Part shown: in pieces, positions 21,956 to 34,424 of the stretch
Numbering within the stretch: the first letter of the stretch is position 1
Layout: every line of letters begins with the position of its first letter
NCBI GenBank assembly: GCA_002794785.1
Contig: NBBA01000001.1
Coordinates: forward strand, 4,340,001 to 4,404,000
DNA: 64,000 nucleotides
Reading direction: 5' to 3'
DNA from: Coniferiporia sulphurascens
Taxonomy: Eukaryota > Basidiomycota > Agaricomycetes > Hymenochaetales > Hymenochaetaceae
The notes under the pieces: model-generated
What the model was told of the DNA's origin: nothing
Seen by the model: only the letters and a program-made list of their open reading frames with translations
Databases searched by the model: none
Position numbers and translations under genes: made by a program

Positions 21956-24900
21956 ATGGCTTCCCCGTCGTCCTGGGCGGGCACACACATCCTTCGTACG
22001 TCCACCTCGTATGGAAACATCCGCTCTTCGGCTGGTGGAATGACAACGACGTCGCTGGGAACTGGCCACGCCACGCCACGCGAGGCGCGTAAGGATCGCA
22101 GGAAGCCCTCTGTCTCCTCTCTCAACATCGGCAGTACCACCAGCGTCTCGGCTCCGCTTCCCCCGGTCCCAGCGCTTCCTCCCGGCACGAGCGCGCACCC
22201 CGAAGAGGGTTACCTTGCGTCAAAGCGACGTACACATCGCCAAAGCTACTTTGATTATTATCCAGAGCGTGGCGGGCCACGCACGCGAGGTGAAAAGGAA
22301 GACAGAGGCGGGGTGGAGAAAGATAAAGATAAAGTAGGGGCGGAATCTATTGAGGACGGATTAGCGCATTTGATTCCGCAGAGGGTCACACGCGACGACG
22401 AGGAGGGGGGCGAGGACGACAATTACGATACGCTTGGTCGCTCGAAGATCCGCAAAAGCCTTAGCGTTGGCGCCAGTGGCTTGTCAGTGTCCCCAACTTC
22501 AATATCTGCTCTGGGTTCTTCAAAAAAGGGCAAAGGACGGGATTGGTTTAATAAGGAAGTCGGGCAACTCGAACGAGAAGAAAGCATTGTGTTTCCTCCA
22601 ATACGCGCTACTCACAGCGCGCACCATCCGAAGCATAACTGTAGTAGCTCTACCCAAACGCTTAGTGCTCCGAAAACGTACCCACATCCTTACGGCGCCT
22701 TCCGCGACGACGTCCCAGCCCTTCGATTTTCTTACTCGACATACTCTAGTTCGCAAACGCAAGCGGACACGCCGACGCCACCGCAGACGCCCATAGAGAC
22801 TAGCTCGCGCAGCTCGTTTGATCCTGTGCAAGTGGTCGTCGCAGCCCCGGTATCCGGCGTTGAGGCAATGGATGCTCTTGTTGATGGCATGGACGGGTCA
22901 GACGAAGATGATATGTTCAACCGATTGCAAATTTACTCGAAGAAACCTGCCGTGTTATCCCACCATCCACTATATGCGCCGCCGCTGCCCACGCCCCCTC
23001 CTGGGGTTGTGCTCGGTCGCATCGTCTCACGCGTGGCTTCGCGTAAAGAGTCGACGGACTCTGAGGACGAGAATGAAGACTACGAAACTCGCGGCCGACC
23101 AATCGTGCCGGACGGCACCGTACGCGCCGAGAGGCACCAGCACGGCAGGCGCGCCGATTCATCTAGCACCGTCGTTTCTGACATGACAGACCGCCGCCAT
23201 CATGTCTCAACATCAACAGAAAACAACTTCGTACCTGTTCCTGTGCCACCCCCATCCATCGACGAAATTATTCGGAGACATGTTACGGCTCCCAGTTACC
23301 AGCCAAACGGAAAGTCCAAAAATGTCGTACCTTCTATCTCTGAGATTATTCGCAGAAACACTCCTCCTATCAGGCAGACGCACACTCGCCCTAGCAACGA
23401 CGCGGGCTCGTGCGCTTCGAGCACATTTGAGCACGGGGTTCGCCATGACTCGTCTGAGCCTGAGCCTGAACCTTTGACCCCCGCAGAGGAAGCTGAGCTC
23501 GTGTCGCGCTCGTCCATCGATAGCGTCGCCGCGGAGGTGCAGCAGACGCTTCGTGCGTACAGGACACCGGTTTCTGTATCTGTGAATTCGGCAGCGTCGT
23601 CAGACGCAACACAGGTACAAGACGATCTCTCGGGCTACGGCCACCACAGTTTTAGCACGACACGTTCGGTCGGCGGATGCGACCAGTCGATTCGTTCTGG
23701 TTCTGCCTCGATTTCTGCCTCAACTTCGAATAGTACAGGCGGTGGTCGCGGAAGCGTAGGAGCGCCTGGTTCGCCTTTGTCTGCGCAGAATCCTGAACTT
23801 AACTTCCGTGCGCTGCAGACCGGTGGCGGTCGGAAGAAGCAGAGTAACCAGAAAGATGCGATAGCGACGTACTTACGGTCGGCTCGTATCACAACATTGC
23901 TGAAGCTTACGCGGCGTCCACATGCGTCACCTGAGCAGCCACTTACTGTTAGCCTGTCTGATCTCGGCTCGCCAACAGGCTTTCCGCTGGTCGTGTTCCT
24001 CGGACTCGGCTGCGTCAGGTATGTCACAGGTCTGTACGATGAAATGGCAGAATGCCTCGGTCTGAGGCTCATTACAATCGATCGGTTGGTTTCATGCTAC
24101 TAAGCGCGGCTTCCTTTTCTGACGTGATTAACTTTTAGGTGGGGACTGGGTCGTACGGACGTTCCACCGTCGTCTGCGAGCCGAGGTGTCCCCGAATGGT
24201 CGACGGTGGTCGATGAGGTGCTTGACCGCTTGAATATAAATCGGTGTAGTATTATGGCTCACTCGGCTGGCGCGCCTTACGCGCTGGCCTTCGCTAGCAA
24301 ATACCCGGAACGAGTTGTTGGTGACATATGCCTCCTTGCGCCTTGGGTTGGTGGTGGAGCGGGAGGTGTGCTCTTAATAGCCTTGTCCGTGTTCAAAGCC
24401 TTACTTTCTCGTAAATTACAGGTGGTTACCGCTGGCTGAAGTATGTCCCGAACGGCATTTTAAAGACTGCACAGGCTGCGGAGTGGAAGATTCAGGCATG
24501 GATGATTGGCAAGCCACCGAGGATCACGTACGAGGGAATTGGGTACAATGTCAAGGCGCCTGTCTCGTCCGACTCGTGTAATGCGGACTCGCGCGGCGCA
24601 GATAAAAATGTACACGAACGTGAGGTTGATGAACACGGTTCGTTCTCCGCAATTCCCGAACGTACGAGCAATGTCATATCAGCATCACACCCACATCCAT
24701 ATGCCCTTGGACGGCCCGTGTTGCAGCGCAAGAGCAGGTCGAGCGGGGACACATTCAGCGATTACGACGACCTCAGAGACTTCGACGGGCGCTTCGAGAG
24801 CCGTACAACGTTCGAGCAGACGCGCAGGCGTTCGACGTTTGGTTCTGCGGACGAGTACACGACTACAGAACAGCAGCAGCAGCAGCCGGAGCGCATGACG

Positions 24901-26019
24901 AAGAAGAAATCCTCGAAGGGATTCTTACGCATCTGGAAGGGCATCCCAAGCAGCTCTTCCGCACAATCTCCACCTTTGCCGTCGGTCGAAATGACTCTCC
25001 AACAGGGTCGGCAATCACAGCAGCAACAACAGCAGCGATCGCCGACGCAGCAGACCCATCCACCGTCGGTGCAACAGGTCAAGCCGCAGGGTCGCAAGCT
25101 GAAGAATCTCAAGTCCATCGGCTCATTGCGTAACAAGTCGACGACGCATGCGCTATCGCAGCGTCCGCATACAGCTGGTAAAAGTCCTGTACTACCGCAG
25201 CAAGACTTTGATACGTCCTTGAAGTTGGGCCTCGGCGAGCTCGACATGTTTCCACGATCGAGTACGCCACCGCCCGCTCCTCACCTAGGACCAGACACGA
25301 AAATAAATTTTCCGTGTCGCTCAATCTACTCTGCCGACACACCTGCCGCAGACGATCAGGACTCAAGCTTTGCGCTACCGACGCCGACAGGGTCATCTCG
25401 TCCTGCGTACAGTCGTGCAAATGGACGCCGCTCGGTTTCATTCACTACGACAACTTCGTCTTACTCTATTCTCTCACGACCGCCTTCCTACTTCAGCGTC
25501 TCGCAAGCGCATTCTAGCCACACGACCATGACATCCCATACGCCAGCATCTATCGTCGCGACTCCAACGAAGTCAGGTGCAAAAAAGACTGGCGAATCGT
25601 ACGAAGTTGCGCTTGGGAACGCTTTGATCGCGGCTTCGCATTCAGAATCCGCGCGGGGGACGCATCCGGACCTACTGCAGATCCTGAACCATGAGCAACG
25701 GCCTTGGGGCTTCTCGTACGCACGCTATCCACACCGTGTCCGCGTATGGTTCGGTGATCGCGACGAACGTATTGCATCACATGCGGTGCGCTGGATGGAG
25801 GGTGCGATGGGCTCAGATCGCTGCAAAGTATCTGTTGTGCACGGTGCAGATCATGGGCTCATGTATCGCACAGGTGTCGTCGTTGACGTGTTTGAGCACG
25901 TACTTAGCGCTTGGTCTGACGGTAGATCATGGCAACACGAGCGTGAACGTGGGCGCGGGCGCGAGTGCGAAGTGTCGAGTATCTACGAAATGGGTGCCGA
26001 TCCGTTCAAATTGATGTGA
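21956..26019 (+). CDS. Giant alpha/beta-hydrolase-fold protein with disordered extension and insert
   Basis: 1317 residues from three exons, 21956-24084, 24139-24365 and 24422-26019, all in phase. Residues 1 to about 640 are Ser/Pro/Arg-rich and probably disordered. The fold then begins (PLVVFLGLGCVRYVTGLYDE), and the nucleophile elbow reads MAHSAGAPYALAF with the Ser near 752. The presumed acid lies in VWFGDRDERI (Asp about 1233) and the His in VHGADHGLMY (about 1263). So the triad is complete, but Ser and Asp are about 480 residues apart, because a low-complexity Gln/Ser-rich insert of roughly 350 residues occupies the lid or strand-6/7 region. No signal peptide is evident, so it is probably cytosolic. 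The substrate is unknown; hydrolase activity is inferred from the triad only. Confidence 0.85.
24871..25080 (+). repeat. CAG/CAA-rich polyglutamine-coding tract
   Basis: Two clusters of CAG/CAA codons (about 24870-24886 and 25000-25040) lie inside the insert of the alpha/beta-hydrolase gene and encode short interrupted Gln runs. Such tracts commonly vary in length between strains. Confidence 0.7.
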
Positions 26020-26721
26020 AGAGCGGTATCCCAGACGCCCCAAAATGCTTGGAGTCCTGTTAGAATTATAGAATATCACAGTACTAAGGATATTTCTGGC
26101 CTCCCCTCTTTTGAGAACCACCCTCCTTCCTTCCATTCTCTCCTTTCTTTCCCACTGTCCTTTTTCTAGGCTATCCTTTCAAGTTTTATAAATGTTGTTT
26201 ACATAGCTAGCTGTTCGTGTTTCGTGATACCACCTCAACACTCCTCATCATACCTTTGTCCATATCTTCATTCTCCCCCCTCGTTTCCTTCTGGTTTAAT
26301 CTACAACCCGCATCGCATGCTCAACTGTCTAGCAGCGATTGATATCTCCCCACTACGATCGTAATACGTGTATATTGTTCTTTTTTTTGTGGATCCTGGT
26401 ACCCCTTTTCTTTGTTCTTGTTCTTGTCTTGAATACTTCGTCTTCGCCGTCTAATTTTTTCCGTTGTTATTTTTTTCCTTTTTTTTTTTTTGGAAGACTG
26501 CCTCCTTGGAATTATTATTAGTATATTGCGGGAAATAAATTACATTTTGTCCATTCGTTCCAATAAATTTGTACATGAATTGCGTTGTATAATACCCGAA
26601 AGCGAGGAAAGGAATATGGGATACCGAGAAGAGGGGGGAGGGGGAAGCGATGAGGATAGAGTGTCAGTAAATTCGGTATGCCCAATAGATTACGAGCGAG
26701 AAGATAGGTCAGGTGTGTGGA
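26020..26721. other. Convergent 3' intergenic region
   Basis: This lies between the stop codons of the hydrolase (plus) and the Ies1-like gene (minus). It is pyrimidine-rich on the plus strand with T runs (26383, 26486). It presumably holds both 3' untranslated regions and polyadenylation sites; no gene was seen. Confidence 0.6.
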
Positions 26722-28699
26722 CTACCATCCGTTCGTGCTGTCGACAGCCATTGCGGTGGGGTGCGGTTGCTGCGGCTCCAGCTCTGGTGTTGGTGACTTA
26801 CCCCGTAGGCGTTTCAGCGTCCTGAGTCGGCGTGCTATGGTAATGTCCGAAGAGCATTAGAAATCGTAGTTTTGCAAAATAGGTTATGTTAAGAAAAATA
26901 GAACGCACTGTAATCGAGTCGGACGTGTTCGTCACCTTGCTCTTCATCTGAGTTCACGAGTGGGTCTGTCGTACTCACAATATGCCATGCATCTAAGAAA
27001 GAAAGAAAGACTCTTAGCGACCACAGCACGGCAGAGGAGTTAGGAAGAGGTGACTAGAAAACATACGCTGGAGCATCGTGCGCTTAGGGGACGGCGGCGC
27101 GTACACTACCTCGACGGTCTGCGCCTGCTGCCCCCGCCTTGTTCTCCGTCCGCCGCGTACAGTCTTGAACAACGGACCGTTGTCCCCGCTCGATCTAGTA
27201 TGCCCGCTTGCGCTTATGCTCCCGCTAGACAAAGCGGGAAGCAACATGCGCGGATACGGTTCGCCCGGTGCCGAGGTGTGTGCGGAATCAGACGCGAGCA
27301 GCTGGTGCGACGTCTTGTGAGTCAACGCTTCCCTGCTCTGATGTTTCGTCGGTCGACCTGCTTTGGGGCTCGTTCAGCCGGTCCGCAACACGAAGAAAAA
27401 GAGCGTCCTCGATTCAGGAGGCGCAAAATGGGCACATACCGCGGAGAGGCGGGTCAGCCGCAGATGCGCCCTTTCCACGAGCTCTTGAGCGCCCACCGAC
27501 GGGCGGAGTCTCCCCGCGTTCCGACGCGCCGTCCTCGCGCGCAGTTGCAGACGCAGACGCTTCCTGGCGCTCGCGCGCGATAAACGCACGACGTTGCTCC
27601 ATCATTTTTGCGCCTCGCGCGATCTCGTCCGGTGGATCGATGTTCTCGCGCGTCGCGACGGCTTCCTCTGCGGAGAGGCGTAGAAGACGCGGCGCACGCG
27701 CGTCCGGTCCGTTCTCGTGATCGTCATAAGGATTCGGCGAGCTCGGTGACTCAAGATAATGAAAACACAGCCAAAGGAACGCGCGTGCGCGTGCAGCACT
27801 CGGGACGGGCACGGGCAGGAAGAGGTCCACGAAGTCGATCGTGCCGTCTGAATCGAAATGTTTCTGGCTGACGGCCTGTAGAACAAAACACGGAGAAAGA
27901 TGATGAGTCCGGACCGATGAGGCGGGGACGTACACACCCCGCTGTGGTTATTCAGTACGAAAATAAGGTTGACAACACTCGTAGATGGTACATGGCCGGC
28001 ATCCTATCATCAAAACCGTTTAATAGCGTGACATTGTACCTGCTGATCGTTCTAAAACTGGATTTGACATACTCGCTGAAGGAGAATGTCGCCAGGAGTT
28101 GTCGGAGCGCCCTTGGCTTCAGATGGTAGTACACACGCTTTCAAGGCGTTCTTGATACGTGGCGCGTCTTGCAGATTACAATCGGTCCTTTGCAAAGCAG
28201 GCACAGGGTGGTAGGTTCTGAGAGCTGTGCGTGTCTCGGGAAAAACTGAAGCAGATTCGGAGGGACAGCGGGCGGCCGATCAGCAGCCATAGTTACGAAG
28301 TGGAAGAGCACGTCGACGAGAAGGTCGACATCAGAGGCACATTACAAGGAGCTACTCACACGCCATCGTGGTGTTTATCCTTCCGACGTTCGCAAGGAGC
28401 GATATCATTGCAAAATCTGTACCGAAGTCTGCAAACTCATTGATGTTGTCGCGTATGGCCTTTGAGCTCCGCGGAGAACTGACAAGCGCGTTGATGTAGA
28501 GATCACGGAAGGTGACCTTCCTCGCAGACTGCTCTGCGTCAAATGGGTCTGTAAAAACGGCATGCCTGTCGTCGAAAATGTTCTTCAAGAGGTCGTACTG
28601 GAGGTCTTCGCGGGTCAGCGGCTCGGCGTCAGTGCGCTTGATTGCATGGCTCTTCCTTGCAGGAGCGACCCTCGGATTGCTTTCGGGATGCATTGACAT
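26722..28699 (-). CDS. IES1: INO80 chromatin-remodelling complex subunit, Ies1-like
   Basis: About 500 residues from seven exons: 28360-28699, 28073-28245, 27938-28003, 27440-27875, 27067-27357, 26909-26992 and 26722-26834. The order of conserved blocks matches the fungal Ies1 family as I remember it: EPLTREDLQYDLLKNIF, VFTDPF, VTFRDLYINALVSSPRSSKA, LLANVGRINTTMAFFPE, LRTYHPVPALQ, NLIFVLNNHS, FLDLFLP-like VDLFLPVPVPSAARARAFL, AWHIVSTTDPLVNSDEE and a C-terminal LKRLRGKSPTPE. Ies1 is a fungal subunit of the INO80 nucleosome remodeller in the nucleus. The start is placed at the ATG at 28699. An upstream exon beginning at 28868 joins in frame and would add about 55 residues. Confidence 0.82.
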
Positions 28700-29700
28700 C
28701 GTCAGAGCGAGTCGCGAATATCGGGCCGGATACGTACTCTTTTGTGGACATTCTGGCGTTGTCGTTGGGCTCAAAGACTGAAAGAAAGAAAGTACATGTA
28801 AATAGAGCACTCACTCGGGGTGTTCGGCCTTTCACGGCAAGTGACGCAATCACTGATCTCGGTAACATCCGATGCAGCCGCCAAGCTCTCGTCTTCCAAT
28901 TCTAATGGATTCATAAAACCACACCTTCGTCGGACCCGATTGTATTCGGGTCGCGCATGCAAGGATCAATCGTCGTCGAATCCCCGATTTTACACAAGTG
29001 CCTGCGCGCTAGATTGTTGCTAGTGAATCAGAGCCGAGTCGAAGGTTGGAACGTGTTGACGGTAAGTATTAGACAACTCGTCTTGGCCGATGTTCGTCTC
29101 GAAGGCCGAACAGGGCATTGGTATCCACTAAAATCATGATTGCCTAAACGATCATTCTGGGCCGTATGTTATTATCGAAAGAAATAGGCTGCCTGCCGTT
29201 TTCATTTGCCTCCGTTTGGTCCCCACTAGCCCACCGTCGCAATCAGCCGTTCCTGGGCCCAGAAACTCCTTATAAAGGAAAAAAATCAAGCCCCCGCTTA
29301 CCTCCATCAGCTTTGCCTGCTGGGTTGCTACTATGATACCATCATCATCTCCCATCGCCTATCTGCCAACGCTCGCATGCCTGGGCCTGTCTTGCATTTC
29401 TGTCGGATACCCTTGGGCCGGATCCTACTTCGCCGCTGCAAGTCTGCCTCCGCGCCCAATCTGCGCCCGCTTTTCATCAGTCCGCCAGCCCGAGGCAGTG
29501 ATGCTCCATCTACCTGGTTCTGCGGATGCAATTATTCTCATGATCTTGCCGGTGTCGCGTCTGTCCATCCAAAAATACTCGCTGTCTTAAACTCGAGCCC
29601 AATGGGCACCGCAATCCGTGCCGTCCGCGCTCCCCTTTAACTTTTGCGCTTTCGCCCTTGGGTTTGCAGCGCTGCCCAAGTTTTCGTCTTTCTTTTCATA
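28700..29700. other. Upstream region of the Ies1-like and membrane-protein genes
   Basis: Divergent spacing of about 1 kb. It may contain a 5' exon of the Ies1-like gene (minus, 28815-28868, donor GTGAGT, acceptor CAG before 28777). On the plus side, T/C-rich sequence near 29670-29700 precedes the membrane-protein start. Nothing else was recognised. Confidence 0.45.
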
Positions 29701-31574
29701 ATGGTTTCTATTTCTTCTAGACCGACCGGTCCGACGCCCTCTTTTGTTCTGAAAAATATTACTATCGACGACAGCGACTCCTCTCTGAAGTATTCTCAGG
29801 GCTGGGACCGGAGCGTATCGTCTCTTGCAAATGGGGGCTCCTTCCACTCTGGGAGTGGTGTCGGCGATGTAGTTTCTTTCGATTTACCTGGTTAGTATTT
29901 CCCTCGAGCATATGTGAAGTATTATTTGAACCCGAATAACTCCACAGCGAATGCAGTCGCCATTTATTATGTTGGCTTTAAACAATCCTCTGGTGCACTT
30001 TACGAGGCTTGCTTGGACTGTACCACTAAGGATACCGGCGAGGTTAATGAAATTGACGCATCTAGTAACGAATCCAGCTCTGCGGAGCCTACGGTAAGAC
30101 TTATGCTCATGCTGCAGCGCGGATCCAGATACTGATAGGAGCGCTCCTAGTTCTTGTTCGGACAGACCAATTTGGACCCGAGCGTTCCGCATACGTTTGC
30201 CCTGCTCAACCTTCCGGACCCCAAGACAGGCAAATACGGCACGATTACGCTGGACGCGTACGTTGTGACAGTCCAGGACGAAGGTAGAAAAAAACTTCGA
30301 TCTATAGTAGAGGCAAGGCACTTAACCGTACTTTTTCTTTAGTCGTATCCTCTGTGTCCGCATCAAGTAGCACGTCTTATACAGCGCCCAATTTCGATGC
30401 GCAGGCCCAGACGAGCTTATCGTCTCACCCTCCCTCTTCAGCGTTGGTTTCCAAAACCTCTGTGTCAAATTCTGCCACCTCTAGCGCAAGCAAGAGCACA
30501 AGCACAAGCACCGTCTCGAAGACTTCTTCCCCTTCTATATTCTTTTCGTCTTCCACAGACTCTACTTCTTCTGGTGTCACTACCACCTCTTCTGTCACTT
30601 CTACTTCTACCCCCGCAAGTGCTTCGACCGATAATCCTTTTCTCGTGGCTCCCGGCGCCGGTACAAGTGACGTAGTCACGGCCACTTCCGCCTCTTCCCC
30701 CGCTTCTGCGTCTGCCTCGGCTAAGCTTACGCAGAGCAACTTGCACACTGGAAGTACACTTTCCCAAACGATGCGTTCTCCTGTAGTCCTTATAGCGATT
30801 CTCGCTGTGACGCTCCTCGTCTTGTGTACTGCAACGTACGCGCTAATGTACTTCCTCCGACGTCGCCGCCGCAGAAGCAAGGCGCCGCGCACTCAGATCT
30901 CGCAGACAGCACACTTCTTCAACGCGATTAAGAAGGGAGTGGGCGAGATTTCCACCGGGACCAGTAGGGACGGTGTCAGGAGGAGTATATGGACCAGGGG
31001 CGCGAGCGCGGGGTCAAGAGGGATGAGGGATTCAATGGTCGAACAGCTCGTACCGGATAAGCCTCAACTTTCACCGAGATACGGATCGTTTTCAGCTGCT
31101 CCTTCCGTCCCGCGGGAGATGCAACAGACTACCGTCGGCATTGCTCCCTACCTGGCCTACAAGGCGTCCCGCCAGGTCCCACGCTCTGTGTTCCAACCTG
31201 CAGGCATACAGGCAGGTCAGGATCCACGAGCCCGATCTCCGTACCTGTCTCCCGTGTCCTCAATCGCGAACCCCGGCCCTGGTGCTCCGGCCTTACAACG
31301 CGTACCGACTGGTGCAGCAATCGGAGTCGGGCCGCGGGACCTCGTAACGGCGGCAGTCCCTCCCGCGGTTCTGAGACCGGGGAACTCAAGCCCCGGTCGC
31401 AATGCACACCCGTACAATAATCCGTTCGTTACTGCGGTGGCGGAGGCGCGTGCGCGCGGACGTGAGCAGCCACAGGTACAGGCGCAAGGATTTGAGGGAT
31501 ACGGCGTGCAGCGACGAGGCTCCGATTCAAGCCAATACAGCCAAGAGGGATGGAGGAGACAAAGTCCGCGTTAG
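29701..31574 (+). CDS. Single-pass membrane protein with Ser/Thr-rich stalk
   Basis: 566 residues from four exons: 29701-29890, 29948-30093, 30151-30283 and 30343-31574. The N-terminal part (VLKNITIDDSDSSLKYSQ; VVSFDLPANAVAIYYVGFK; YGTITLDAYVVTVQDE) follows the beta-sandwich ectodomain seen in many mushroom membrane proteins. It is followed by a long Ser/Thr stalk likely to be O-glycosylated (about residues 160-305). One transmembrane helix (VVLIAILAVTLLVLCTATYALMYF split by a TATYA bend) follows, with a stop-transfer run of Arg. The last 230 residues are a Pro/Arg/Ser-rich cytosolic tail. The layout resembles cell-wall stress sensors, but that is inference. No classical signal peptide follows the chosen ATG, so an upstream exon may be missing. 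Confidence 0.78.
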
Positions 31575-32949
31575 TCCCCCTTCCCCTCTTCCGCGTTGGC
31601 GTAGTAGCCTAGTCTGAATACACTTCCATCCTATTTAGAGCTTTCGCCACCCCCTCCTGCTAGGTCAAAGACAGAGAACACGAACGCTTGGGACGCTGTG
31701 TAAAGTGCATACGTAATTATATATATATTCTTCTTCGTAGTGTACCTTTGTTCGTCCGCTTTTTATCCATCCTTACAGCGAACGCTCCTTTTAGTAAACA
31801 ACCGCCCTTCTTTTCTTCTTACTTTTCTCTCTTTCGGTCTTTTGGTCCTTTTTTGTGGACATTCATTGGTCTGTTCGTTTCCGTGGCTGTGTGTAGCATT
31901 GTAGTAGTATCGGGACTCGCATCTACGTCGTGTCTCCGTAATTAAAAATGTGTTGTTGTGCAATACTAGCGACATCGGGATGCGGACTCGCGTGGCTCAA
32001 ACTTTCCCCGTGCCTTGAATTAAGCACATGTGTCGCCATGACACGACACCGCCTTCCGACATCACTCGAATTTCCCGAGCTGGTACACGGCACTGATTGC
32101 CGTGCTTTGTCGTTGCACACCGCCGGCTCTAGATGGGAGGAGTCTGTGCGCGACACGACCACGTGCGTTCTAATCATACGCGTAAGTGGGTCGGCGCGTC
32201 CGAGTCGTCCGACCAGCCACTTTATTGCCGTACGGTGTAGGGGAAACCTGTGCCAGCGATTCGAACCGTGGCTGCAGAATACCCTTGTATAGTCTGTGTA
32301 GGCGCCGTAACGGATGTACCATGCTGGGTGACAGTGAGGATGTCAACCTACCTTCGTTCACGACAGATTTCCTTGTGCTTTATTTACTGTATCCAGTGTG
32401 AGCTCTGAAGTTCGTTTTTCAGCGCAGTCTTCACACGTAAAATAGTTATCGTATCATTGGTCAAAATTTGAAGGAAGACGCACACACCAGCTTCGCACGA
32501 ATAAGAATATCTAGGTTCCGAAGCAAGTAACCACTTACTCCGCAGTACCATTGCTACGTTGTCGCAGTCCGCATCATGATGAGGTACTAATTTCCCCAGC
32601 TTTCCCACCAAGGACGGAAGTAACTTTATTCCGGCGCGCAGCGCGTAAGGTATTCCGTTTTCAGGTCCATCCGCTGGTCATGAGAAGCAACCTCGTCTCG
32701 GCAATCCGAATATAAGTGACAGTGGAACCAGAGGTGGGCGTTGCGGGGGACTTCGACGATGCGCCCGCCGTCGGACCATTCTACTTCAATCCAGTTGTTC
32801 TAGATATGCTTAGCGAGCTCATAGTGAATACCACAAAGAGATGATCCTTTCCGTTTCGACCAGACTTCATTTTTCGCTACGTCTTCTACAAGGGCGCATC
32901 TGCTTCAAGACACAAAAGGACCGGGAGTAATAAAAGCTCCGCCAACATA
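31575..32949. other. Intergenic, nothing recognised
   Basis: After the membrane-protein 3' untranslated region (to about 31950) there are only short random-looking frames. A tRNA-like B-box sequence at 32257-32269 (minus) was checked and does not sit in a cloverleaf. Confidence 0.5.
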
Positions 32950-33202
32950 CAGGTGGATGTAAAAAGTTACGGACCGGCCAAAAAAGGAAGGAGATTAGAC
33001 ACCCTCATTCGAATATTTTTTATGAGCCAAAGCATAACTGCAGCTTGTACATAGACAAGCCAATATATTTTAGCACTAATTATAGGGTCCTCATACACTG
33101 AGTCAAGTTGTTTACCCCGCATGAGCAGCAAAAAAGGTCTTTGGTGCTCAATGCGAACCTCCTTCCTTTTTTGGCCGGTCCGTAACTTTTTACATCCACC
33201 TG
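32950..33202. mobile_element. TA-flanked MITE with perfect 44-bp terminal inverted repeats
   Basis: A 253-bp element beginning caggtggatgtaaaaagtta and ending with its exact reverse complement; the first 44 bases at each end are identical in inverted orientation. It is bounded by TA on both sides (32948-32949 and 33203-33204), the target duplication expected of Tc1/mariner-type transposases. It has no coding capacity. It sits about 100 bp upstream of the start codon of the broken F-box-like gene at 33300. A degenerate relative lies at 20052. Confidence 0.92.
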
Positions 33203-33299
33203 TAGATAACGTAAGATGATGATCCTAAAGCAGCGATCGCTAGCCAAGTTACCTTAAATGGAAATACCGGCGCTAGCGCCTCATTGCCATCATACTATC

Positions 33300-34424
33300 A
33301 TGAACACAGAGGACATCGTACACTACACGCTACTCTGCGGAGACTGGAAGCAATCAGACCTTGTTCGCATGGCCCATGTATCAAAGATATGGCTACATCC
33401 TGTTCGTCGACTCCTTCTCACGCATCCCAGGCTCACTTCGCGCCGTGCATGCACACTTCTCGCACGTACCCTTACCACATCTCCAGCCCTTGCGTGCCTC
33501 GTGCGTGCGCTTTATCTGAGTCTTGGGGAATCAATATATCCGAGTATCATATTCAGCCTGCTTCAGGCTACGCCGAATATCGAGGCCCTCGCACTGCACA
33601 ATGCCCTCACATACAACGCCGAGCAGTATCTGCTTTCCATTCCGTATCCGAACAAGCTCACCTCGCTATGCATATCGCATGCTGAAAATGAATACGCAAT
33701 ATTCATGCCGGTGTTTGTGTGGGGAGGTGACTTCGATGTCCGTTTTTCGAACCTCAAGAGTCTCGATCTCCGTGTAGTGCAGCTGCGCATTCCGACCCGT
33801 CACGACAAAATCCCCCCTGTCGGAAAGTCGGAAAGTGATTTTGAAGAGATCCATCGAATGAGGCTAGAACACCTGTCGCTCTCCGAAGTAGAGATAAAGG
33901 AGGGACTTCTCAGCCATATTACCTCTGCCAGTTCATGGGATCGTTTGCGTAGTCTTAAGGTCGTGGCGGAAAGACTTTCCAGCTACGATGGGCACGTTGT
34001 ATCGTTATTTCAATCGGGACTATCCGCACTCAAGACATTGCACCTTCAAGGACTCATGCTTTCCCGTGCCTATCCTTTCCGCTTCGACTGAGAAATAGTC
34101 ATTCCCACCGTACGGCAATTGACGCTCCTCAATCCATTTGAATTTGAGGTAATTCTCACGGCTCTGATGCCTCCTACTGTATTTCCGGGTGTCGAGGTTC
34201 TGACGATTGGGGCGTCGGGTTTCCACGGCCCAGGAGCAACGCACGAAACCCTGGGCTGGGTCCACTCGTTAAAAATGTTTGGACTGAAGCAACTCAAAGT
34301 AATCGAGGTTATTGGCTATTCAAGCTCTACCCTCTTTGAAAACATATGTCGAGAGTGTGGTGTCCAGTTTAGGCCTTTAAACCAACTGGAGTTCCATCCA
34401 TATGAGACCAATTACTCATTCTGA
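33300..34424 (+). pseudogene. F-box-like leucine-rich protein, interrupted by one in-frame TGA
   Basis: Single frame, homologous to the intact gene at 7093 and to the next gene. The N-terminal F-box-like pattern reads TEDIVHYTLL, then MAHVSKIWLHPVRRLLLTHP, followed by leucine-rich repeats (LKSLDLRVVQL, LRSLKVVAERL, LKTLHLQGL). The frame is open from 33300, stops at TGA 34089-34091 after PFRFD, and then resumes without any shift (IVIPTVRQLTLLNPFEFEV) to 34424. The preserved frame downstream of one stop suggests a recent nonsense change (CGA to TGA would be a single C-to-T at a CpG). A truncated 263-residue product could still be made. An in-frame ATG at 33258 would add 14 residues. Confidence 0.75.

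Noticed and set aside
26996..27010. Short gaaa repeat
   Set aside because: It is part of the pyrimidine tract preceding an intron acceptor of the Ies1-like gene, not a separate feature.
27050..27720. Long plus-strand Arg-rich frames opposite the Ies1-like gene
   Set aside because: They are complementary to exons 4 and 5 of the Ies1-like gene, which has clear family motifs and splice sites.
32257..32269. GGTTCGAATCG-like tRNA B box on the minus strand
   Set aside because: The flanking bases do not form a T-stem, and no A box or acceptor stem lies at the right distance.
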